Assembly (NCBI GenBank): GCA_964412195.1
Contig: CAYPNP010000030.1
Location: forward strand, 1 to 51,157
Length of the DNA: 51,157 bases
Direction: 5' to 3'
Source: CAYPNP01 sp964412195
GTDB taxonomy: Bacteria > Acidobacteriota > JAAYUB01
Part shown: piece after piece, positions 25,729 through 35,351 of the stretch
Layout: each line of letters opens with the position of its first letter
How positions within the stretch are numbered: the first letter of the stretch is position 1
Program-made: the position numbers and the translations under genes
Notes under the pieces: model-generated
Databases searched by the model: none
Told to the model about the DNA's origin: nothing
Seen by the model: only the letters and a program-made list of their open reading frames with translations

Positions 25729-28700
25729 CTACCGGGAGAGGACGGACTCGACGTCCTTGAGCTGCACGGACAGCACCTTCGAGATCCCCGCCTCCTCCAT
25801 GGTGATGCCGTAGATGGAATCGGCGATCTCCATCGTCCGCTTGTTGTGGGTGATGAGGACGAACTGGGTCTGGTCGCTCATCTGCTTGGTCAGATTGACG
25901 AAGCGATCGATGTTGCTCTCGTCCAGGGGGGCGTCCACCTCGTCCAGGATGCAGAAGGGGCTGGGCCGATACTTGAAGATCGCCAACAGGAGGGCCAGGG
26001 CGGTGAGGGCCTTCTCGCCGCCCGACAGCAGCAGCAGGTTCTGGAGCTTTTTACCCGGCGGGGAGGCCACGATGTCCACGCCGCTCTCCAGCAGGTTCTC
26101 CTCGTCCACCAGGCGCAGCTCGCAGAAGCCGCCGCCGAAGAGCACCTGGAACATGTCCTGGAAGTTCTGGTTGACCTGTTCGAAGGTGTCCTTGAACAGC
26201 CGGGCCGACCGGCGGTCGATTTCCTCGATGCCCTTCTGGGTGCTCACGATGGATTCGGCGATATCCTGCTCCTGCGCCTGGTGGAAGGTCAGCCGCTCTT
26301 CCTCGCGCTCGTACTCCTCGACGGCAAGCAGGTTGACGCCGCCCATCTTCTCGGTCTTCTCCCGGTACTCCAGGTAACGCTTGGAGGCGGCCTCGGCATC
26401 GAGGTCTTCTGTTTCGATGGCCGGATCCTCCACCAATTGCCGGAGGGTCTGGTGGAACTCCGTGACCGCGCCTTCTTCCAGGTGGGCGATCTCGTTGTCC
26501 AGCCTGGCCTTCTCCACCTCCAGCCGGTTCTTGTGCTCGCGCTGGGCGTCCACGGCCTGGCGCCGCAGCTCCAGTTCGGCCTCGGCCGCCTGGATCCGGA
26601 CCCGGCACTGGCCGATCAGCTCCTCCTGCCCGGCGAGCCGGCCGCGCAGCTCGGTCTGCTGATCCACGGCCTCGCGGAAGCGGGCGTCGAACGCGGCGGC
26701 CTCCTGGGTGATCTGCTCGAGCCGCTGGCGCACGCTGGCCTGTTCCGCTGCCAGGGCTTCGACGCGCGACCCGATCTCGTCCAGAGCCTGGCGGTTCTGG
26801 TCCGACTCTGAGTTCGCGGCGCCCAGGCGCTCCCGGGCGGTGAGGAACTCCGTCTTCATATCGGTGTATTCGCTGTTGAGGCGGGCAGTCTCCTCCTTCA
26901 GGCGGGAGATCTCCTGCCGACAGGCCTCGAACGCGTCCTGACGGGCCGCACGGTTCTCCTCGAGCTGACGGATCTGCCCGGAGATCTTGTCCAGCTCCGC
27001 CTGCACGCCGGACTCTTCCGTCGCCACGTTGCCCAGCTCCAGCTCGGCGGTCCGGATCAGGTTCTCGAAACGCATCAGCTCATCGGTCTGCCGCTTGCCT
27101 TCCTCCTGGAACCGCACCCGCTGCAGCCGGTACTCCTGCAGCGAGGAGCCCGCGGACTCGAACTGGTCCTCCAGACCCTCCAACTCGTGCGCCACCTCGG
27201 CCAGCGACTGGTGCAACCGGTCCAGCTCAGCGTCGCCCGCCTTCACCCGCTGGGTCAGGTCCTTCTTTTCGTGGCGGTAGCCCAGGATGCCCTTGCCGGG
27301 CGCGGCGCCGTAGACCGCCACGCGGCCGGAGGCGGACACGGCCACGCCGTCCAGCGCAAGGCAAGTGACGCCCGGCGTCTCCCGGGCCACTTCCAAGGCG
27401 GTCTTGCGGTCCGCCACCAGCCAGACGTTCCGGATGCCGGGCATCGCCCGGCGCAGATATTCCAACCCCTGCGGTTCCGGCTGCAGGACGGACTCCAGCC
27501 GGCCGACCACCCCGGGACGCCCCGACGGGTCCCCGGCTGCTTCCGGCGCCGGTGGGGTGCCGAACCCGCTCAGCAGGAATTGCCCGCTGCCGCCCCGCAG
27601 CTGCTGGACCAGGTCGACGCCCTTTTCCAGCAGGGTCTCCGAGTCGGTGACCACGGCTTCCAGCTCGGTGCGGAGGAAACTCTCGACCACCGGGTGGTAG
27701 CCGGGCCCCGCCTCGAAGAAGTCCGCCAGCGTCCCCCGGAAACCCTCGTCCTGGGCGATCTGGGGGAGGATCTTTTTCAGCGTGTCGGAGTAAAACTCGT
27801 TCCGCGCTTCCAGCTCCTCCAGGGAGCGCAGCCGATGCCGTTGAGCATTGACTTCCTTTTCCAGGTCGAGGATCTGCTGCTGGAACGACGCCTTCCGGCC
27901 CTCCATCTCCTCGAGGCCCGCCCGCAGCTCCTCCTGCCGGGATTCCAGCTGCTCGATCTGGCTGACCAGGTCGTCCAGCACCTGCTCCCCCCGGCGGACC
28001 TCGCCCCGGAGCCGGTCCCGCGTGTTGCCGTACACCACGAGGTCGTCCTCCAGGCGTTTCCGTTGTTTCTGGAGCCAGCGTTGCTGCTCCACAAACTGGG
28101 TTTCCTGGTTCTTCCATTCCGAGGTCTGCGCCGCCTCCTCAAACACCAGCCGGCGCAGTTCCTCCAGCTTCTGCTCCTCCTGCTCCAGCCGGCTGCTGCT
28201 GGCCAGGAAGCGCTGCTCCGTGGCCTCGTAGCGGGTCTGGGCCCCGGCCAGCACCTCCTCCAGCTGGCGGATCTTCTCCTCCAGCTCCTGCCGGCCCTTC
28301 TCGCGCTCCTGCCGGCGCTGGTCGAGCTGGGCCTGTTCGGATTGGATGGCGCCTGAGCGCTCCTCCAGGCCGGCCCGCTGCTGCCGGAGGAAATCCTGGG
28401 ACTGGGTGATCCGCTGCAGGTGCAGCTGCAGATTGTTTTCCTGGAGCTGCAATTGGCGGAGCTTCTGCTCCTCCACGGTGAGCGTCTCCCGCTCATGGGC
28501 CAGGCCCTGCTGGGACTCCTGGCCGGCGGCTTCCGCCGCGTGCAGGGCCTCGTCGACGCCGCGGATCTCCCCATGGAGCCGATCCAGCCCGGCCAGGATG
28601 TGCCGGCCCTCTAGCACGTGGCGGATCTTCAGGTACCGCCGCATCTGCTCCCGCAGGTGGCGGTAACGCCGGGCCCGCTGCACCTGAACCTTCAGGGACT

Positions 28701-29319
28701 TCAGGTTGCGCTCGATCTCAGCGATGATGTCGCGGATCCGGAGCAGGTTGTTCTGCGCCATCTCCAGCTTGAGGAGGGCGGACTTCTTGCGGTGCTTGAA
28801 GGAGACGATCTTGGCGGCCTCCTCGATCAGGGCCCGCTTGTCGCTGGGCTTGGAGGCCAGAAGGTTGTGGATCCGGCCCTGCTCGATGATGGCGTACGAC
28901 GTGAAGCCGAGGCCGGTGCCCTCGAACGCCTCCTGGATGTCCAGCAGCCGGCAGCGGCGGCCGTTGAGGAAGTACTCGCTGGCGCCATCCCGGTAGAGCC
29001 GCCGGGAGATTTCGATGTCCTCGCGCATCAGGGTGTCGTCGTCATCGCCCCCCTCCTGGTACTTCAGCCGGAGGGTGACCTCGGCGAACCCGACCGGGCC
29101 GTACCGCTGCGTCCCGTTGAAGATCACGTCCTCCATGCGGTTCCCGCGGAGAACCCGGGCGCTCTGCTCCCCCAGGACCCAGAGGAAGGCGTCGCAGATG
29201 TTGCTCTTGCCGCAGCCGTTGGGTCCGACAATGGAACTGATGTCGCCGGGAAAACGGACGGCCACCTTATTTCGAAAGGACTTGAATCCAGCTATTTCCA
29301 GACTGTCGATCCGATGCAT
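25729..29319 (-). CDS. smc: chromosome segregation ATPase SMC
   Basis: SMC dimers form the condensin ring that compacts and segregates chromosomes. The 1196 residues match the family. The N-terminal ATPase half has GPNGCGKSN (Walker A, about 33-41) and IFNGTQRYGPVG. Two long coiled-coil arms flank a hinge at about 515-680 (GFRGTLADFFEAGPGYHPVV region). The C-terminal half has the ABC signature LLSGGEKALTALALL, Walker B CILDEVDAPLDESN and the H-loop LITHNKRTME. It has its own promoter overlapping the end of the upstream gene. No scpA or scpB is visible here. Confidence 0.97.
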   Translation of the reverse strand: MHRIDSLEIAGFKSFRNKVAVRFPGDISSIVGPNGCGKSNICDAFLWVLGEQSARVLRGNRMEDVIFNGTQRYGPVGFAEVTLRLKYQEGGDDDDTLMREDIEISRRLYRDGASEYFLNGRRCRLLDIQEAFEGTGLGFTSYAIIEQGRIHNLLASKPSDKRALIEEAAKIVSFKHRKKSALLKLEMAQNNLLRIRDIIAEIERNLKSLKVQVQRARRYRHLREQMRRYLKIRHVLEGRHILAGLDRLHGEIRGVDEALHAAEAAGQESQQGLAHERETLTVEEQKLRQLQLQENNLQLHLQRITQSQDFLRQQRAGLEERSGAIQSEQAQLDQRRQEREKGRQELEEKIRQLEEVLAGAQTRYEATEQRFLASSSRLEQEEQKLEELRRLVFEEAAQTSEWKNQETQFVEQQRWLQKQRKRLEDDLVVYGNTRDRLRGEVRRGEQVLDDLVSQIEQLESRQEELRAGLEEMEGRKASFQQQILDLEKEVNAQRHRLRSLEELEARNEFYSDTLKKILPQIAQDEGFRGTLADFFEAGPGYHPVVESFLRTELEAVVTDSETLLEKGVDLVQQLRGGSGQFLLSGFGTPPAPEAAGDPSGRPGVVGRLESVLQPEPQGLEYLRRAMPGIRNVWLVADRKTALEVARETPGVTCLALDGVAVSASGRVAVYGAAPGKGILGYRHEKKDLTQRVKAGDAELDRLHQSLAEVAHELEGLEDQFESAGSSLQEYRLQRVRFQEEGKRQTDELMRFENLIRTAELELGNVATEESGVQAELDKISGQIRQLEENRAARQDAFEACRQEISRLKEETARLNSEYTDMKTEFLTARERLGAANSESDQNRQALDEIGSRVEALAAEQASVRQRLEQITQEAAAFDARFREAVDQQTELRGRLAGQEELIGQCRVRIQAAEAELELRRQAVDAQREHKNRLEVEKARLDNEIAHLEEGAVTEFHQTLRQLVEDPAIETEDLDAEAASKRYLEYREKTEKMGGVNLLAVEEYEREEERLTFHQAQEQDIAESIVSTQKGIEEIDRRSARLFKDTFEQVNQNFQDMFQVLFGGGFCELRLVDEENLLESGVDIVASPPGKKLQNLLLLSGGEKALTALALLLAIFKYRPSPFCILDEVDAPLDESNIDRFVNLTKQMSDQTQFVLITHNKRTMEIADSIYGITMEEAGISKVLSVQLKDVESVLSR

Positions 29320-29363
29320 GGACGGGGATCTCCCCTGGCGCGAACAAGGTTTGCAAATGCGTT

Positions 29364-29392
29364 ATTGTAGACTACCGGGGGGGGTTTGCCAA
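29364..29392 (-). promoter_or_regulatory. promoter of smc
   Basis: On the minus strand TTGGCA (29387-29392), 17 bases, TACAAT (29364-29369). The -35 lies inside the last codons of the upstream hydrolase gene. Confidence 0.65.
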
Positions 29393-30358
29393 ATCAATTT
29401 TCACGGGCTCTTCGATCAGCGGCAGCTCCTTCCGGAAGAAATCGACCAGGAACTGGTCGTAGCGCCGCTTGTCCTCGCCAAACAGCAGGGATTCGCGGGA
29501 GTTGGCCAGGTTGATGATTTCCTTCCTGCAGGTGAAATCGCTGTAGAGCCGCCGGGTCTCCTTCGCCAGGAGGAGGCTGTCCCGGTCGCGCCCGGTGATG
29601 AACAGGATGGTCTTGTCCTGGAAGTCCTTGGGTCGGACGTCGCTGTCGACCAGATCCGAAGGCGGGCGGAAGTACAGCTTGTACAGCAGGGTGACCAGGT
29701 AATTCAGCAGCGATGTCCGAAATCCCACCACGCGCTGGACGTTCATGTCGATGAAGACGGAAATGCTGGGGTAGACCGAATCCAGGACCAGCACCCGGAC
29801 GTTGGGCACGCCCTGGCTGGCCCGCAGGGCGGTGTAGGCCCCCAGCGAGCAGCCGTAGATCCCAATCCGGTTGAAATCGATTTCCGGGCGCTGGATCAGC
29901 TTGTCGATTGCCTGCCGGAGATCTTCGGTCTCATAGTACCCCAGGGAGGAGATCTTCTGTCCGGCACTGCCGTGCCCCCGCTGATTGTAAACGAAGATGT
30001 TATAACCGTAATCCCGCAGCCGGGAGGCGAGGCTGAGCACCTCGCTCCGATTGGTCTGATACCCGTGGCAGAGAATGATGAGTGGCGCCTGGTTGCTTCC
30101 CCGGATGTACCAACCCTGCATCACGTCTTCCCGGGCGCCGTCCCAGGTGAAATCGGACGCAAACATGTGGTAGTCAGCGGGATCGATCACCTCGAGAGTC
30201 TTCGGTGGGTGGATGATGCTGTACAGGATCCCGCCGCTGGCCAGCAGGAGCAGGACCATGACGGTGATGAATACCGGCAGCAGGAGGCGCAGAATCAAAA
30301 AAGCCGTGTAATAGCGATGTTTCAACCTCTTCAGTGACAGCCGCATATTCGTTTCCAT
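29372..30358 (-). CDS. membrane-anchored alpha/beta-hydrolase-fold protein, catalytic His not seen
   Basis: The 328-residue protein has one N-terminal membrane helix (about 18-48) and then an alpha/beta-hydrolase domain facing outward. The oxyanion-hole segment IILCHGYQTNR (95-105) and the nucleophile elbow GIYGCSLGAY (Ser171) are present. An acid is likely at D258 or D260 (FITGRDRD). The expected C-terminal histidine is not visible in 281-295, where the segment reads IINLANSRESLLFGE. The protein may therefore use another residue or be inactive. It resembles the BAAT/FrsA-like hydrolase group loosely. A second ATG (30346) is an alternative start. Confidence 0.75.
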   Translation of the reverse strand: METNMRLSLKRLKHRYYTAFLILRLLLPVFITVMVLLLLASGGILYSIIHPPKTLEVIDPADYHMFASDFTWDGAREDVMQGWYIRGSNQAPLIILCHGYQTNRSEVLSLASRLRDYGYNIFVYNQRGHGSAGQKISSLGYYETEDLRQAIDKLIQRPEIDFNRIGIYGCSLGAYTALRASQGVPNVRVLVLDSVYPSISVFIDMNVQRVVGFRTSLLNYLVTLLYKLYFRPPSDLVDSDVRPKDFQDKTILFITGRDRDSLLLAKETRRLYSDFTCRKEIINLANSRESLLFGEDKRRYDQFLVDFFRKELPLIEEPVKIDLANPPR

Positions 30359-30488
30359 TGTCGGGTAATTTTAACAAAACTATACCATACCATCCCCCAA
30401 CAAAAAAGCGATATTTTGAAGAAAGAAAAGGCCTTGCTTTTAAAATTGAATGGCGATAAGCTGGCGTTCACCTATAGGACAGGATTGA

Positions 30489-31103
30489 ATGGCCGAGATT
30501 CCTCCATTCCATCTTCCCGAAGATCAACTCCTCAAATTGAAGCTCCGTCTCACCCGGGTCGCTTACCGGCAGATGGGGGACATTGCCGAGGACCTGGTAC
30601 AGGAAACGCTCTTTTACTTTTTTGAGAACATCCACAGGGGCAAGTACCGGGGCGGCACCACCTATCAGGAGTACTTCTGCTACGCGCTCGGAATCCTGAA
30701 GGTGATCATCATCAAGGAGATCAAGAAGAAACAGCAGCACCGAGCCCTGATCCATTCCGAAACCCCGGCCGAGATGGAGGAAAAGCTCGTCTTCGCCGGA
30801 GGACAGTCCGGCGAAGGGGACATCCTGCGATCCGAAGAGGCGGACCAGACCCGGGAACTGTCCGTGCGCGCCCGGGCGCTCTTCGAGGAGTTCCCTCCCC
30901 ATCTCCAGCAGATGATCTACTTCCACGTGGTGGAACGCTGGTCCTACACGCGGTTGAGCCAGCACTTCGGCATCCCCAAGCAGACCCTGGTCAGCCGGTT
31001 CAACGCCGCCATGGAAAAAATGCGACGGAGGATGAAAATCCATCATACAAAACTGCTAACGGCATACTTCCAGTACAGAAACGAATCGGACGGTATGAAA
31101 TGA
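30489..31103 (+). CDS. sigma-70-family (ECF-like) RNA polymerase sigma factor
   Basis: The 204-residue protein has a region-2-like segment (about 15-85: ARQ-free variant reading YRQMGDIAEDLVQETLFYFF, then YFCYALGILKVIIIKEIKKK) and a region-4 helix-turn-helix (about 130-180: FPPHLQQMIYFHVVERWSYT, then FGIPKQTLVSRFNAAMEKMR). It is diverged from the first sigma factor in the window. Its TGA overlaps the ATG of the following zinc-finger/TPR gene (ATGA), the usual sigma/anti-sigma coupling. No promoter of the TGAAAC/CGT type is obvious upstream; an AT-rich stretch (30359-30450) separates it from the divergent hydrolase. Confidence 0.85.
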   Translation: MAEIPPFHLPEDQLLKLKLRLTRVAYRQMGDIAEDLVQETLFYFFENIHRGKYRGGTTYQEYFCYALGILKVIIIKEIKKKQQHRALIHSETPAEMEEKLVFAGGQSGEGDILRSEEADQTRELSVRARALFEEFPPHLQQMIYFHVVERWSYTRLSQHFGIPKQTLVSRFNAAMEKMRRRMKIHHTKLLTAYFQYRNESDGMK

Positions 31104-31912
31104 GCGGGAAGGGCATTTGCATCAATCTGGGGATCCGGCGGTTGCTCTATGACTACTGCCTCGGCCAGCTGGACGAAGCGGACGAGCAGCGGGTGGAGGA
31201 GCATCTGCTGGTGTGCGATGCCTGCCACCGCCGGGTGATGGAGCGGATGCAGCTCACGGCCTGGCTGCGGCAGCATCCCGCCACCCTCGAACCGGCGCCC
31301 GGTCCCGAACCCGCCGTTTCCATCGCGGGCCGCCTTTGGACGTGGCACCGCGGGCTGGCCGCCGCCGCGGCCGCGCTGCTCGTCCTGGCCGTCCCCGCCG
31401 GCCTGCTCTTCCACTTTTCCTCCGTCCAGGACGCGCGGTACGGCCTCAAGTTGCCGGAGGTGGAGGCACTGAAGAGCTTCGACGCCAACGACCAGAATTT
31501 CCATTACGGCATCGCCGATTTCCAGCAGCGGAAATTCAAGGCCGCCCTGGAGCATTTCACCGCGTACCTCAAGCATTCGCCCGACAACTTCGATGCGAAC
31601 TTTTTCTCCGGCCTCTGCTACCTGGAACTGTCCAAGCAGAACATGGTGGGCGTGATCGTCAAATTGGACCGCGACACGGCGCTCAAGGGCATCACCCTGC
31701 TGGAGCGGGCCAAGGGCATCGCGGTCACCCTGCAGGAGAAGACCGGCAATCCCCGCTATTACGCCGACACGACCTACTATCTGGGCAAGGCGCATTACAT
31801 GCTCGGCGACCAGAACCAGGCCAAGCAGTACTTCCAGCTGTACCTGGCCGTGGACGAGCCCCTCCTGGCCCACCGCGAAGAGGTGCGGGAACTCCTGAAG
31901 ACTCTACCGTAA
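31100..31912 (+). CDS. zinc-finger membrane protein with C-terminal TPR domain (putative anti-sigma factor)
   Basis: The 270-residue protein has a zf-HC2/ZAS motif H-x3-C-x2-C (H35, C39, C42 in EEHLLVCDACHRR), a membrane helix (about 84-106, Ala/Leu-rich) and an extracytoplasmic TPR region (about 125-265: YGIADFQQRKFKAALEHF, then YYLGKAHYMLGDQNQAKQYF). The zinc motif would hold the sigma factor made by the preceding gene; the TPR part would bind a partner outside the membrane. Its 3' end overlaps the 3' end of the convergent TPR-CHAT gene by nine bases. The pairing of a TPR-bearing anti-sigma with a TPR-CHAT protein is notable. Confidence 0.8.
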   Translation: MSGKGICINLGIRRLLYDYCLGQLDEADEQRVEEHLLVCDACHRRVMERMQLTAWLRQHPATLEPAPGPEPAVSIAGRLWTWHRGLAAAAAALLVLAVPAGLLFHFSSVQDARYGLKLPEVEALKSFDANDQNFHYGIADFQQRKFKAALEHFTAYLKHSPDNFDANFFSGLCYLELSKQNMVGVIVKLDRDTALKGITLLERAKGIAVTLQEKTGNPRYYADTTYYLGKAHYMLGDQNQAKQYFQLYLAVDEPLLAHREEVRELLKTLP

Positions 31913-34900
31913 CCGGTACCACCCCCACAGCCCGAGCCCGAACGCCGCCAGCGTCAGGACGGCAATGAGCCACACCCATCCGGCCGCGTACCAAGGCCGG
32001 CGGTGGAGCGGCAGCGGCCCGGCGTCACCCAGCAGGATGAACGGCGCCCAGAAGAAGGGGTCCCGCTTCAACGGGTCCCGGATCATCATCCGCTTCGCCT
32101 GCCGGAGCGCCTCGGCCTTCCCTTCGCCGCGCCACAGGTTCCGGTAGAATTCGGCCATGAATCCGGCCGTGCTCTGGTCGCCCACAGGCCACAAGCTGAC
32201 GACGAGGCTGGAAGCCCCCGCGTACATGAACGCCCGGCTGAGCCCCACGATCCCCTCCCCGCGGGACAACAGCCCGAGACCTGTTTCGCACCCGCTGAGC
32301 ACCACCAGGTCGGCGCTCACGCTCATGTTGAAGATCTCGTAGGTGTAGAGGGACCCATCCTCGCCGCGGGAGGCGTCCGGAGAAAAGACCAGCCGGGAAT
32401 AGAACGGCTGCCGGTCGTCCAGGTAGTTGTGCGTGGAGGGATGGAGGACCCGGAAGCGGGGTGCGTACCGCTTGAAATTCGTCTCGGTGGCATCCTGCTC
32501 CACGAAGAGGCGGCAGTCGGGGATCAGGGAGTTGATCTCCCGGACCTCCTCCTCCGAGTACGGCAGGTGGGAGATCGGGACGGTCCGGCCGTCGTTCTGC
32601 TGCTCCTGCTGCCGGCTGAAGGTGGGATTTCCGATCAGAAGCACATTCTGGAGCGGGGCCGGATGGGACGATCCGCGGGAGGAGAGGAACGCACTCCCGG
32701 CGTAGGGCCGGTAGCTGATCTCGTAACTTTCCAGGAGGAAGCGGACGTCGCCGCCGGGGGTGAGCCGGTCCACCAGCATCTCGAACGGCAGGTAGTGGAG
32801 CTTGCCGTCCGGCACGACCACCAGCCGCCCGCAGCCGCGCAGATCCTGCTCCAGGGGTTTCATGAGCGCCAGGTACAGCCGGTTCAGCGCGCGGGTCTTG
32901 ATGCCCGCCCACCGCTGGTTCTTCAGGTAGTCGCCGTAGAAATCCACTTGCTTGGGGGAGTACAGGTTGAAGCTCGCGTCCTGGAGCAACTGCTGCAAAC
33001 GGTCGCGGGTCAGGCCCAGGGTGCCGCTGCTCACGCCGTCTTGCCGGACCACCCAGTAGTAGGTTTCTTCCTCCCCGACAAAGTACTCGAGCAGCGCCGT
33101 CCCGGGGGGGAGGTCCTTCCGGAGCCGGTCCAGCGGCTGCAGCCCGGGGCTCAGCAGCTGGCGGAAGCGCGGATGTTCCCGCCCGATCCGTTCCAGGAAT
33201 GCGGCGCGCCGCTTCTCCAGCAACTGGATCTCGGCCTTCAGCTCCGCCTTGCCTCCCGCCGCCTCGGGCTTCTGGGCATATTCGCGCTGCTTGAGCTCCA
33301 GGTCCTTGTTGATCAGCAGCAGCTGCAGGTTGAGGTCGGGGGAGATGCCGGCAAGCTTTTGGATCAGGCGGGTCCGGGCGATGGCGGCGGAGATGTTCCG
33401 CGCCTTGGCCTTCTCGGACAGTTCGAACATGGCGGACTGCCAGCGGGGGTCCTTCCCCTTGCGGTAATACTCATCGTAAATCCCGATCAGGGCTTCGTAG
33501 TAACTGAAGAGGTCCTCGCCGAATCGGACCTTCTCTTCGAAGTTCTGCATCGCGTTCTGCATCTCTTCCAGCATGGCCAGGGCCTTCCGGTAGCAGCCGG
33601 CGGCTTCCTCCAGCCGCCCCATCTTCCGGTAGCATCGGCCGATTCCGGTCAGGGCGTAGATCAACGGCGGCTTGGCCGGCCGGCGGGAAGCGGCCGCCTG
33701 CGCCTTCCCGAAGAAGACCAGCGCCTCCCGGTAGCGGTCCTCCTTGTAGAGGATCACGCCCTGCAGGTAATCGGTTTCCCGGATGCCGTCGTCGTCCTTC
33801 GCCGCCTGGAAGATCTCCCTCGCCGCGTCCAGCTTGCCCCAGACCTTGTCCTTCTGGCCGGACTTGTACAGGTTCCAGCCCATGTTGAGGAAGATGACGC
33901 CCTTCTGGGTGTCGAAGTTGAGCTTCTCCGCCAGCCGGAGGGATTCCTCGTAGTGGGCCATGGCCTTGGGATAGTCCTTCTTGGAGTCCTCCAGGGCGCC
34001 GAGGGAATAGTACAGGAGGCAACGTGTGAATGGGTCGTTCATCCGCTGGGCCAGCTTCAGCGCCTGCTGGTAATACGACTCGGATTCGTCCAGCTCGTTG
34101 AGCCTCACCTTCAAGTCGGCGAGGCTCTTGAGCGCCATCGCCTGAAGGTAGAGCTGCTGGACCTTGACGGCGAGGATCAGCGCCCGGTTGTAGGAGTCGA
34201 AGGCGTTCTGGTAATCCCCCGTGATTTCGTGGAGCAGGCCCATGTCCAGCAGGATGTCGGCCTGCATTTTCACGTGCCGGGCCCGTTCGGCGTAGCGGAG
34301 GACGTTCTGGTAGTGCTCCAGGGCCGGGCCGTAATAGCCGATCATGGAATAGTAGTAGGCGTACAGTTCCTCCACGTAACGCTCCAGGGTCTCGTCCCCG
34401 ATGATCTGGGTGAGGTTGAACGCCTTGTTGATGGTGTCGAGGCCGGTCTTGTACTCGTTCTTCGCGATGAGGAGATTGCCCAGCTGGATCAGCAGATAGG
34501 TTTCGTCCCGCAAGGCGCCGGACTCCTCGGAGAGCCGGATCTTCTCCTGGGCGAGCCGGATCGCCTCGTCGTACAGGCCGTCCAGCACCAGACGGTTGAT
34601 GCGCAGGAGCACCGTCGAGAGCAGGTCGGGATTCTGGGCCGTGGCCAGTTTCTCCCACCGGAGGAATGCCTTGAAATCGTTCTGGTAAAAGTACAGCTCC
34701 GCGATGGAGCTGCTCAGGAAGTAGTTGGCCGGTTCCTTTTTATACAGCCCCTCCATGAAAGCGAGCCCCCGGTTTTCCTCCCCCAGCACATCCACCACGA
34801 ACAGGTAGAGGTCATAGAAGAGCGGCTGCCGCCCCTCCCGCGCGATGGCGCTTTCGAGGAACTGGAGCGAGCGGGTGTAATCGGTCTGCAGCTGGTAGAT

Positions 34901-35209
34901 GCAGGCCAGGGCGAACATCCAGTACGGATTGTCCGGATCGTGCTCGAGCTTTTCCAGAAAATACCGCTCGCCGGAGGCCAGCCGGTCCATCTTCTTGAGG
35001 ATCAGGCAGAAGTAGTAATAGCCGTCGGCGTTCGTCGGCTGGGAAACCATCAGCGCCTGGGACAGTTCCAGGGCCTCGGGAAGTTTCCGGTCGCCCATCA
35101 GAAAGATGATGTCGGCAGTCTGGGGCCCGCCTGCCCCGGCCGCCCACAGGGACGCGGCAAGGAGGAACCCGAATGCTCCGGGCAGGGCCCGCCGAAGGAT
35201 ACCCATCAT
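31904..35209 (-). CDS. TPR-CHAT protein (caspase-like protease domain), membrane-anchored
   Basis: The 1101-residue protein has an N-terminal signal or anchor (about 7-24), many tetratricopeptide repeats (about 35-620, for example YQNAFDSYNRALILAVKVQQ), a coiled linker and a C-terminal CHAT domain (about 700-1050). A single C-terminal membrane helix follows (about 1077-1098). CHAT is a clan CD cysteine peptidase fold; the likely catalytic pair is H927 (LHPSTHN) and C974 (VLSGCETGLG). The following GLSRAFMYAGASSLVVSLWP block is typical. The start at 35209 lies only about ten bases after the promoter -10, giving an almost leaderless transcript. Substrate unknown. Confidence 0.9.
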   Translation of the reverse strand: MMGILRRALPGAFGFLLAASLWAAGAGGPQTADIIFLMGDRKLPEALELSQALMVSQPTNADGYYYFCLILKKMDRLASGERYFLEKLEHDPDNPYWMFALACIYQLQTDYTRSLQFLESAIAREGRQPLFYDLYLFVVDVLGEENRGLAFMEGLYKKEPANYFLSSSIAELYFYQNDFKAFLRWEKLATAQNPDLLSTVLLRINRLVLDGLYDEAIRLAQEKIRLSEESGALRDETYLLIQLGNLLIAKNEYKTGLDTINKAFNLTQIIGDETLERYVEELYAYYYSMIGYYGPALEHYQNVLRYAERARHVKMQADILLDMGLLHEITGDYQNAFDSYNRALILAVKVQQLYLQAMALKSLADLKVRLNELDESESYYQQALKLAQRMNDPFTRCLLYYSLGALEDSKKDYPKAMAHYEESLRLAEKLNFDTQKGVIFLNMGWNLYKSGQKDKVWGKLDAAREIFQAAKDDDGIRETDYLQGVILYKEDRYREALVFFGKAQAAASRRPAKPPLIYALTGIGRCYRKMGRLEEAAGCYRKALAMLEEMQNAMQNFEEKVRFGEDLFSYYEALIGIYDEYYRKGKDPRWQSAMFELSEKAKARNISAAIARTRLIQKLAGISPDLNLQLLLINKDLELKQREYAQKPEAAGGKAELKAEIQLLEKRRAAFLERIGREHPRFRQLLSPGLQPLDRLRKDLPPGTALLEYFVGEEETYYWVVRQDGVSSGTLGLTRDRLQQLLQDASFNLYSPKQVDFYGDYLKNQRWAGIKTRALNRLYLALMKPLEQDLRGCGRLVVVPDGKLHYLPFEMLVDRLTPGGDVRFLLESYEISYRPYAGSAFLSSRGSSHPAPLQNVLLIGNPTFSRQQEQQNDGRTVPISHLPYSEEEVREINSLIPDCRLFVEQDATETNFKRYAPRFRVLHPSTHNYLDDRQPFYSRLVFSPDASRGEDGSLYTYEIFNMSVSADLVVLSGCETGLGLLSRGEGIVGLSRAFMYAGASSLVVSLWPVGDQSTAGFMAEFYRNLWRGEGKAEALRQAKRMMIRDPLKRDPFFWAPFILLGDAGPLPLHRRPWYAAGWVWLIAVLTLAAFGLGLWGWYRLR

Positions 35210-35219
35210 ACGCCCCCGT

Positions 35220-35247
35220 ATTGTAGGGCATGCATTTAGAAAAGCAA
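35220..35247 (-). promoter_or_regulatory. promoter of the TPR-CHAT gene
   Basis: On the minus strand TTGCTT (35242-35247), 16 bases, TACAAT (35220-35225). Transcription would start only a few bases before the ATG. Confidence 0.55.
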
Positions 35248-35265
35248 AGCTCTTCCCGGCAATTT

Positions 35266-35274
35266 TGCTATAAT
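35266..35274 (+). promoter_or_regulatory. extended -10 promoter of the PilT-like gene
   Basis: TGCTATAAT is an extended -10 (TG-n-TATAAT) with no good -35. It is divergent from the TPR-CHAT promoter, so both lie within about 55 bases and may be co-controlled. Confidence 0.6.
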
Positions 35275-35351
35275 GTGGGGCGGTTTGTTCCCCCGGGGCG
35301 GAGAGGCCAGCCCCGGCCCCGGACCGACGGCATCATCCCTCGAGGTGCACC

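Noticed and set aside
32003..35239. A 1078-codon open frame on the plus strand
   Set aside because: It is the antisense shadow of the TPR-CHAT gene; its translation lacks any domain pattern while the minus strand shows clear TPR and CHAT motifs.
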